A model generated the notes under the pieces. It was not told the DNA's origin, did not search any database, and worked only from the letters and a program-made list of their open reading frames with translations. The translations under genes were made by a program, and so were the position numbers. From JAHFOW01 sp964370795 (GTDB lineage: Bacteria > Planctomycetota > Brocadiia > Brocadiales > Brocadiaceae), in NCBI GenBank assembly GCA_964370795.1, contig CAYJME010000087.1, forward strand, positions 1-12,179: a DNA stretch of 12,179 nt, written 5' to 3'. Position 1 is the stretch's first letter, and each line of letters starts with the position of its first letter. This document shows, piece after piece, positions 6,669 through 12,179 of this stretch.

Positions 6669-7859
6669 ATGGCTGATGAATTAACCTATGCACTGATTAC
6701 TCCTTATAGCCTTTTAAAGAGCCGGACGGGCGGTATCCTGGGACGTTTGCTTTCGCTGACAAACCTTGAAATTATTGGTGCAACAATGTTTGCGCCGAGC
6801 GACAGCTTTGTTGATAAATATTGCGCTACCATTGAAGAGCAGGATATCAAGCCGGCATGGAAAAAGGTTATGATCAACTATGTGAACGGCAATTTTCGCA
6901 AAGAGAACAAATTTGGCATTTCCAACCGGACGGTAGTGCTGTTCTTTAAAGGGCCTCAGGCTATTGCGAAGTTAAAAGATGACGTGATTGGCCCGATTAC
7001 CAGCTTTCAGGGACATACGGTTCGTGGAAGTTTTGGAGATTATGTGGAAAGGTCTGATGGCACGGTCGAATATTTTGAACCCGCAGTTGTTTCCTCGGCA
7101 GACCCCGCAACGAATAATAAACAGCTTGCCCTGTTTGCCGAATATTTACCGAAAGACGGCGGTGTGCTAGAGGATATTGTTAAATTTCCCGAAGGAACCA
7201 GGGCAGAGACAACGCTCGTTATCCTGAAACCCTTTGAAGAACAAAGTCCGCTCCCCGGAAACATTATTGATATGTTCTCAAGGACGGGCTTGTTCATTGT
7301 TGGCATGAGGCTTTTGAGGATAAGTATTGCACAGGCTGAAGAATTCTACGGGCCTTTGATTAATATCTTCAGGGAAAAACTAAAACCAAAACCAGAAAAG
7401 ATCGCTGAAAAATTAAAGGAAGGTTTTAAATCCCTCTTTTCCTTTGAAGTGCCAGGCGCGATTATTGCCACCCATGCAGAACAATTATCCGATCAATTAA
7501 AGGATATGAATGCGCGGACGGAATTCAATAAAATCATTCAGTATATGACGGGACTAGACCCGGAAAAGATAAGCGCTGCCGACAGGAAAAAGCCAGGCAC
7601 GGCGCGATGCCTTGCCCTTTTATATCGGGGACCCGATGCAATAACCAAGATCAGAAATATTCTGGGCCCCACTGACTCGAAAAAGGGAGAGCCCGGCAAG
7701 GTGCGCAGGATTTACGGCGAGGATATCATGAAAAATGCCGCACACGCCTCAGATGCTGTAGAAAATGCAGAAAGGGAACGAAAGATTATCGGATTGCTGG
7801 ACAACAAAGGACCCTGCGAATTGAAGGAATTAATTGAAGACTATCTGCGTAAAAAGTAG
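6669..7859 (+). CDS. Two-domain nucleoside diphosphate kinase-like protein
   Basis: Nucleoside diphosphate kinases transfer a phosphate from NTPs to NDPs through a phosphohistidine. This 396-residue protein contains two related domains. The C-terminal one (about 180-376) matches the family: TTLVILKPF (Lys187), KIRNILGPT, GKVRRIYG, and NAAHASDAVENAERE with the catalytic His359. It carries an unusual helical, Lys-rich insertion (about 233-300). The N-terminal domain (about 5-125) follows the same fold pattern (YALITPYSLL, then VVLFFKGPQAIAKL, then VRGSFGDYV) but has Thr-Pro in place of Lys-Pro and no recognisable catalytic histidine. It is probably structural or regulatory. A standard NDK is about 140 residues. 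ATG 6669 is preferred over ATG 6627 because GGAG lies at 6653-6656 and the domain starts right after it. A short tail (377-396) follows the second domain. Function inferred; enzyme activity uncertain because KPD reads KPF and GSD reads ASD. Confidence 0.8.
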   Translation: MADELTYALITPYSLLKSRTGGILGRLLSLTNLEIIGATMFAPSDSFVDKYCATIEEQDIKPAWKKVMINYVNGNFRKENKFGISNRTVVLFFKGPQAIAKLKDDVIGPITSFQGHTVRGSFGDYVERSDGTVEYFEPAVVSSADPATNNKQLALFAEYLPKDGGVLEDIVKFPEGTRAETTLVILKPFEEQSPLPGNIIDMFSRTGLFIVGMRLLRISIAQAEEFYGPLINIFREKLKPKPEKIAEKLKEGFKSLFSFEVPGAIIATHAEQLSDQLKDMNARTEFNKIIQYMTGLDPEKISAADRKKPGTARCLALLYRGPDAITKIRNILGPTDSKKGEPGKVRRIYGEDIMKNAAHASDAVENAERERKIIGLLDNKGPCELKELIEDYLRKK

Positions 7860-7863
7860 CGAC

Positions 7864-8517
7864 ATGGTTATCCAGAAGATACCTGTCGGGCCTTTGCAGG
7901 TATGTTGCTATATTGTGGTTGATGAGGATGCTGCAGAGGCGATGATTATCGATCCGGGCGCGGATGCGGAAAACATCATCGCCTTTATCCAGGAGAGGAA
8001 ATTGGTACCTAAACTCATCGTCCTTACCCATGGACATGGAGACCACATCGGCGCCAATGCAGCTCTTAAACAGGCATTCCCCGATATCCAGATCTGTGTG
8101 CATGAAGAAGACCAGGACATGCTACCTTACCCCGCAAAAAATCTTTCCATCCTTGCAGCATTTTTTGGCGGTAAAACGGTGAGGTCTCCACAGGCAGACC
8201 GGTTGTTAAAGGATGGAGATGCGGTTACCGTGGGCGGTTATACATTTGAAGTAATTTACACACCGGGGCATACGCCGGGTGGAATATGTTTATACAGTAA
8301 GGGCATGGAAAACGGACAATTACCGGTATTGTTTTCCGGAGACAGCCTTTTTAAAGAAGGTGTTGGGCGGACGGACTTTCCGGGATGCAGTCAGGAAAAA
8401 CTAATTCGGGCCATCAGGGAACGATTGTTTGTCCTTGATGAGCGCACCGTGGTTTATCCCGGTCATGGCCAATCAACAACGATTGCATACGAGAAGAAAC
8501 ATAATCCGTGGGTATAA
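7864..8517 (+). CDS. MBL-fold metal-dependent hydrolase (glyoxalase II-like)
   Basis: This is a cytoplasmic metallo-beta-lactamase-fold hydrolase of the glyoxalase II/YcbL type. The 217 residues carry the full dinuclear metal site: THGHGDH (H56, H58, D60, H61), H136 in TPGHTPGG, D160 in FSGDSLF and H201 in PGHGQSTT. GRTDFPG (168-174) and the closing EKKHNPWV are also typical of this subgroup. Substrate is not predictable; S-lactoylglutathione-like thioesters are one option, but a C-terminal glutathione-binding domain is absent. The start codon lies 4 bases after the NDK-like stop, so the two genes are almost certainly co-transcribed and may be translationally coupled. A TTG at 7834 with AAGGA upstream could give a 10-residue longer product, but family members begin at the equivalent of MVIQKIPVGPL. 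Confidence 0.93.
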   Translation: MVIQKIPVGPLQVCCYIVVDEDAAEAMIIDPGADAENIIAFIQERKLVPKLIVLTHGHGDHIGANAALKQAFPDIQICVHEEDQDMLPYPAKNLSILAAFFGGKTVRSPQADRLLKDGDAVTVGGYTFEVIYTPGHTPGGICLYSKGMENGQLPVLFSGDSLFKEGVGRTDFPGCSQEKLIRAIRERLFVLDERTVVYPGHGQSTTIAYEKKHNPWV

Positions 8518-8548
8518 GAATTCGTCATATTCAGATTAGGAGTTTGTT

Positions 8549-9100
8549 ATGACAATAACCATTCCAGAAAAGAAAAAGTATACATACGATGATTATCTGA
8601 AAACACCGGAGGACAAACGGTACGAACTCATCGATGGAGAATTACTCATGACGCCAGCGCCATTTACAAATCAGCAGAGAATTTCAAAGAAATTAGTATT
8701 TTTGCTTGATACCTTTATAACAGAAAATAAGCGGGGAGAAATTTTATACGCACCGTGTGATGTGTATTTCGATCATGAGAATGTCGTTCAGCCGGATATC
8801 TTATTTATTTCAAAAGAGCGACTACATATCATAGGTGAAAAAAATATACAAGGCGCTCCAGACCTTGCAATAGAGATCCTATCGGAATATAGCGTTTACC
8901 GGGACGTGGTACAAAAGAAAAGGCTCTATGCAAAATTTGGCGTAAAGGAATACTGGGTCGTGATTCCGGAAGAAAAAGAAATTGAAGTCTATACCTTAAA
9001 GGATACGGTATTTCACCTCCATAAACTCTATAGCTATTTTGGTGCCCTTGAATCACCCTTACTCAAGGGATTAACCATAGAACTCAACAAGATATTTTAA
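8549..9100 (+). CDS. Uma2/DUF820 family nuclease-fold protein
   Basis: This 183-residue protein has the layout of the Uma2 (DUF820) family, a PD-(D/E)xK nuclease-fold group that is abundant in cyanobacteria and some planctomycetes. Visible elements are YTYDDYLKTPEDKRYELIDG (11-30, with Glu26), MTPAP (34-38), VQPDILFIS (80-88, Asp83), DLAIEILS (105-112, Glu109) and KKRLYAKFGVKEYWVV (123-138, Lys124). These supply the expected acidic pair and lysine. The usual His after the SPAP-like motif is replaced (FTNQQR). The biological role of the family is not established; such genes are often scattered in many copies. AGGAG at 8538-8542 sits 6 bases before the ATG. It lies 31 bases after the MBL gene and 28 bases before gyrA with no promoter or terminator visible, so it appears embedded in the operon. 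Confidence 0.85.
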   Translation: MTITIPEKKKYTYDDYLKTPEDKRYELIDGELLMTPAPFTNQQRISKKLVFLLDTFITENKRGEILYAPCDVYFDHENVVQPDILFISKERLHIIGEKNIQGAPDLAIEILSEYSVYRDVVQKKRLYAKFGVKEYWVVIPEEKEIEVYTLKDTVFHLHKLYSYFGALESPLLKGLTIELNKIF

Positions 9101-9128
9101 GATTTTTTAATGTCCGAGGTAACCATAC

Positions 9129-11642
9129 ATGGTTGAAAGAAGAGAAAATATAAAAGAATTATTCATTGAAGAAGAAATGAAAGATTCGTATCTGAGCTAC
9201 GCCATGAGCGTCATCATGAGCCGGGCATTGCCGGATGTGAGGGATGGCCTGAAACCATCGCAGAGACGTATCCTCGTTGCCATGAATGACCTTGGTTTAG
9301 GCCCCCGCTCTAAGTCCAGAAAATGCGCCAAGATTGCCGGTGATACAACAGGTAACTACCATCCGCACGGTGAGCAGGTAGTGTATCCTACCCTTGTTCG
9401 CATGGCTCAGGACTTTAATTACCGATATCCCCTTGTTGAAGGTCAGGGAAACTTCGGTTCCATTGACGGAGACCCGCCGGCGGCCATGCGTTACACGGAA
9501 GCGCGCATGACGGCAGCGAGTATGACCCTCATGGAAGACCTGGAAAGGGAAACTGTTGATTACACCCCCAACTATGATGACACACGGTTGGAGCCGGTTG
9601 TGCTTCCCTCAAAATTCCCCAATTTGCTCTGCAATGGATGCTCAGGGATTGCGGTCGGCATGGCCACGAGCATTCCACCCCACAATGTAAATGAAATCTG
9701 CGACGGGATAACGATGATCATTGATGATCCGGAGGCAACCATTGATGATCTAATGCAAATTATCAAAGGTCCTGATTTCCCGACGGGTGCGTTAATTTGC
9801 GGTACTGAAGGAATCAAAGAAGGATATCGAACGGGGCGCGGAACAATTATCGTACGGGCGCGGGCGCACATAGAGACCTCAAAAACCGGAAGGAAGAGCA
9901 TTGTCGTAACGGAGATACCCTATCAACTCAACCGGGATAATATTTTAGAGCGCATTGCAGAACTGGTGCAGGCAGAACAACTCAAAGGAATCTCAGATAT
10001 CCGCAACGAAAGTGACCGGGAAGGAAGCCGTCTGGTTATTGATTTGAAGAAGGGCGAAGACGAAGAAGTTATCCTGAATCAGCTTTATAAGCACACAAAA
10101 CTTCAGGACAGCTTCAGTATCATTATGATTGCCCTCGTGAACAACCGGCCGGAAACGCTTAATCTGAAGCAGATGCTTAGTTGCTACATCGACCACCGGA
10201 AGATTGTTATTATCCGCAGAACCCAATATTTGCTGCAGAAGGCGCTGGACAGGGCGCACATCCTTGAAGGTTTAAGAATTGCGCTTCAGAACATCGATGA
10301 AATCGTCCAGTTAATAAAAACCTCAGATTCTGTAGAACATGCGCGACAGGGGCTTATGAGCAGATTCTCCCTCACGGAGATACAGGCAAACGCCATTCTG
10401 GACATGAAACTCCAGAGATTGACGGGACTTGAGCAGGAGAGGATAGAAGAAGAATATAAGAATTTATGCGCCGCTATCAGGGAGTACCGGGAGATACTGA
10501 GCAATGAAAAACTGGTGTTAAATATAATCAAAAAAGATATTCTGGAAATTAAAGAAAATTTTGGCGACAAACGCCGGACGGAGATTGTCGGCGCTGTTAC
10601 GGAATTAAACCTGGAAGACCTTATAGCTGAAGAAAATGTTATCGTCACGATTAGTCACGCCGGGTATATTAAAAGATTGCCCCTTACTTCCTATCGAAAA
10701 CAACATCGGGGCGGTAAGGGCGTCACGGGCGCCGAGATGAAAGAAGGCGATTTTATAGAACAATTGTTTATTGCATCAACCCATGATTATATCCTGTTTT
10801 TTACCGATCAGGGGCGCGTATACTGGTTAAAGGTTTACGACATCCCGGAAATGGGGAGAACATCCATGGGAAGGGCGCTGATCAATCTGCTGGAATTAAA
10901 AGAAGGCGAGAGCATTACCTCCCTCATTCCCGTAAGAAACTTTGATGATCGGCAGATCATCATGGCAACCAGTCATGGCATCATTAAAAAGACGGCACTC
11001 AGCGCATACGGTAATCCCAAAAAAGGCGGTATTATTGCCATCAATCTGGACGAGGGTGACGAATTGATTGGTGTTAAATTAACCAATGGTAAACAAGATA
11101 TCATCCTCGGCACCGAACAGGGCAAGGCAATGCGTTTTTCTGAAGAAGATGTGAGGACTATGGGGCGTGTCACCCACGGGGTAAAAGGGATTAAGTTGAA
11201 AGAAGGCGATAAGGTCCGGGGAATGGTTGTCGTGGACGAACATGCCTCGCTCTTAACCGTGTGCGCGAATGGCTTTGGAAAGCGTACCGACTTTGCAGAA
11301 TATTCCGTCCATCACAGGGGCGGACAGGGTGTTATCAACATCAAGACCACCGATAGAAATGGAAATGTGGTGGCATTGATAGACGTTAAGGATCAGGACG
11401 AGTTGATTATGATTACGGCACAAGGTATGGTTATTCGTACGCCGGTAAGCGCCATTCGGAACATCGGAAGAAATACCCAGGGAGTCAAACTCTTTTCTGT
11501 GGAAGAAGGCGACGCCCTTGTTTCTGTTGCACGCGTTGCCCCTGAAGAAAAGACGGCGGAAGAGGCAACCGAAGAACTTGTTACAAAGGCAGAAGAGGGA
11601 GAAAAGACCGAAGAAGATACTCAGGAAAAAACTGAAGGATAA
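9129..11642 (+). CDS. gyrA: DNA gyrase subunit A
   Basis: GyrA is the DNA-cleaving and wrapping subunit of gyrase, which introduces negative supercoils ahead of replication forks. The 837 residues include ALPDVRDGLKPSQRRIL (33-49), the quinolone region with GNYHPHG (75-81), and the catalytic Arg121-Tyr122 in MRYTEARM, with the same numbering as E. coli. A coiled-coil/tower region covers about 340-500. The C-terminal beta-pinwheel starts near 510 and carries the GyrA box QHRGGKG (525-531). This box distinguishes it from ParC. The last 35 or so residues are a Glu/Lys/Thr-rich acidic tail. Positions equivalent to E. coli Ser83 and Asp87 are Gln83 and Pro87. The ATG has GAGGT 8 bases upstream. 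It ends the co-directional run from the NDK-like gene. gyrB is not in the window. Confidence 0.97.
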   Translation: MVERRENIKELFIEEEMKDSYLSYAMSVIMSRALPDVRDGLKPSQRRILVAMNDLGLGPRSKSRKCAKIAGDTTGNYHPHGEQVVYPTLVRMAQDFNYRYPLVEGQGNFGSIDGDPPAAMRYTEARMTAASMTLMEDLERETVDYTPNYDDTRLEPVVLPSKFPNLLCNGCSGIAVGMATSIPPHNVNEICDGITMIIDDPEATIDDLMQIIKGPDFPTGALICGTEGIKEGYRTGRGTIIVRARAHIETSKTGRKSIVVTEIPYQLNRDNILERIAELVQAEQLKGISDIRNESDREGSRLVIDLKKGEDEEVILNQLYKHTKLQDSFSIIMIALVNNRPETLNLKQMLSCYIDHRKIVIIRRTQYLLQKALDRAHILEGLRIALQNIDEIVQLIKTSDSVEHARQGLMSRFSLTEIQANAILDMKLQRLTGLEQERIEEEYKNLCAAIREYREILSNEKLVLNIIKKDILEIKENFGDKRRTEIVGAVTELNLEDLIAEENVIVTISHAGYIKRLPLTSYRKQHRGGKGVTGAEMKEGDFIEQLFIASTHDYILFFTDQGRVYWLKVYDIPEMGRTSMGRALINLLELKEGESITSLIPVRNFDDRQIIMATSHGIIKKTALSAYGNPKKGGIIAINLDEGDELIGVKLTNGKQDIILGTEQGKAMRFSEEDVRTMGRVTHGVKGIKLKEGDKVRGMVVVDEHASLLTVCANGFGKRTDFAEYSVHHRGGQGVINIKTTDRNGNVVALIDVKDQDELIMITAQGMVIRTPVSAIRNIGRNTQGVKLFSVEEGDALVSVARVAPEEKTAEEATEELVTKAEEGEKTEEDTQEKTEG

Positions 11643-11650
11643 AAAACCTG

Positions 11651-11774
11651 TGCAAAAAGTCAATCATCGTGTCATTGCGAGGGTTTTTTCCGAAGCAATC
11701 TCCTGGAATTATTATAATGAGGGAAAGATTGCTTCGCTTCGCTCGCAATGACATCTGAAAGCCTACTTTTTGCA
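11651..11774. repeat. Nested palindromic element after gyrA
   Basis: Three sets of perfectly complementary arms are nested: TGCAAAAAGT (11651-11660) with 11765-11774; TGTCATTGCGAG (11670-11681) with 11742-11753; and GAAGCAATCT (11692-11701) with 11726-11735, around a 24-base AT-rich loop. The right arm (11724-11753) is the reverse complement of 128-157. The element begins 8 bases after the gyrA stop codon and can fold into one long hairpin in the transcript, so it may protect or end the gyrA mRNA. It is most likely a small non-autonomous mobile or REP-like repeat. No clear T-run follows the stem as a classic terminator would need. Confidence 0.75.
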
Positions 11775-11786
11775 TAGACGCTACAT

Positions 11787-11881
11787 CAATGTCATTAAGC
11801 TACCTGCTGTAAAAGTCCCCCTTATAAAAGGGGGATTCAGGGGGTTGTTTAGATAAAACAATCCTTAACTTAATGACATTG
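11787..11881. mobile_element. 95-bp inverted-repeat element (MITE-like)
   Basis: CAATGTCATTAAG (11787-11799) and its exact complement (11869-11881) form 13-bp terminal inverted repeats. Between them lies an independent hairpin, TCCCCCTTATAAAAGGGGGA (11816-11835), of the C-run/G-run type common as a dispersed repeat in many bacterial genomes. It is followed by GGGGG again at 11840-11844. The last 17 bases recur at 52-68. I see no clear target-site duplication outside the ends. It has no coding capacity. Confidence 0.6.
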
Positions 11882-11922
11882 ACCTCTACATCCTACCGAC
11901 ATAAAAGGTATTTATACTTAAA

Positions 11923-12179
11923 ATGCCAAAAAATATACGAAGATTGCTTTTTGATGTAATATGCTTCGTTTCAACATTGCTCATATCTTGCGGGGTTGGA
12001 GCCGGCGGGACGCCGGATGGTGTCAATAATTTTAATGCCCATGTCTTGTGGAAATACATAACAGAGGAACATCCGTACAAAGACTATCCCGCATGGCCGG
12101 GTAAGGAAGGTTTCTATGAAAGCACCATGCCGCCTGGCAATGTCCTGAAATTATATGTAAATGAGAGCGCCCTGGATAC
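11923..12179 (+). CDS. Cytochrome P460-like lipoprotein, N-terminal part
   Basis: The first 85 codons of a gene cut by the window end. Residues 5-23 form a type II signal peptide: Arg6-Arg7, a hydrophobic stretch, and the lipobox LLISC with Cys23 as the predicted lipidated residue. After a Gly-rich linker, WKYITEEHPYKDYPAWPG (43-60), then EGFYES (62-67) and LKLYVNESAL (75-84), resembles the start of cytochrome P460 proteins, which bind a lysine-crosslinked c-type haem near their C-terminus and act on hydroxylamine or nitric oxide. In that family PHG usually stands where this protein has PPG (70-72). The haem motif, if any, lies beyond the window, so haem binding cannot be confirmed. A P460-like exported protein would suit an anammox nitrogen metabolism. 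The ribosome site is poor (AAAAGG 14 bases upstream), so the start is moderately certain. Confidence 0.6.
   Translation, partial: MPKNIRRLLFDVICFVSTLLISCGVGAGGTPDGVNNFNAHVLWKYITEEHPYKDYPAWPGKEGFYESTMPPGNVLKLYVNESALD

Noticed and set aside
7834..7863. TTG start extending the MBL-fold protein by ten residues
   Set aside because: The extension overlaps the NDK-like C-terminus and has no resemblance to the family start, although AAGGA upstream keeps it barely possible.
11879..11918. Promoter for the P460-like gene from TTGACC (11879-11884)
   Set aside because: The matching -10 (TAAAAG at 11902) would leave only about a 9-base leader, and TATACT at 11913 has no -35 and would make the message leaderless. 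Too weak to list.

Overview
The window looks like chromosomal DNA of a planctomycete, most likely an anammox bacterium of the Brocadiales (Brocadia/Kuenenia/Jettenia group). This rests on recognising the protein families (a double-domain nucleoside diphosphate kinase-like protein, a GyrA with planctomycete-like quinolone-region residues, and the start of a cytochrome P460-like lipoprotein) and on the dispersed palindromic repeats. It is an inference, not a database result. Most of the window is ordinary housekeeping sequence. I found no CRISPR array, tRNA, rRNA or convincing new defence system.

Left end (1-1877): a decaying accessory patch. It holds short dispersed repeats, a 5'-truncated phospholipase D-like (HKD) gene on the minus strand, and a wrecked IS630-family transposase gene on the plus strand. 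The transposase carries a nonsense codon, a one-base frameshift, a lost 3' end, and a 118-bp MITE-like insert flanked by 7-bp direct repeats.

Centre (1878-6494): dapF (lysine/peptidoglycan precursor synthesis) on the minus strand diverges from dnaE (replicative DNA polymerase III alpha) on the plus strand. The 303-bp gap between them contains a plausible promoter for each gene and what may be a gene fossil. DnaE keeps all the metal-ligand positions of a potentially active PHP proofreading domain.

Right centre (6495-11642): a good sigma70-type promoter directly after dnaE starts a tight co-directional run: a two-domain NDK-like protein, an MBL-fold hydrolase (4-nt gap), a Uma2/DUF820 nuclease-like protein (31-nt gap) and gyrA (28-nt gap). 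A long hairpin begins almost at the predicted transcription start, in the 133-nt leader. dnaE and gyrA both serve replication; the middle genes serve nucleotide and small-molecule metabolism or are of unknown role.

Right end (11643-12179): two different inverted-repeat elements follow gyrA. A fragment of each also occurs near the left edge of the window. Then comes the first 85 codons of a predicted lipoprotein with a cytochrome P460-like domain, cut by the window end.
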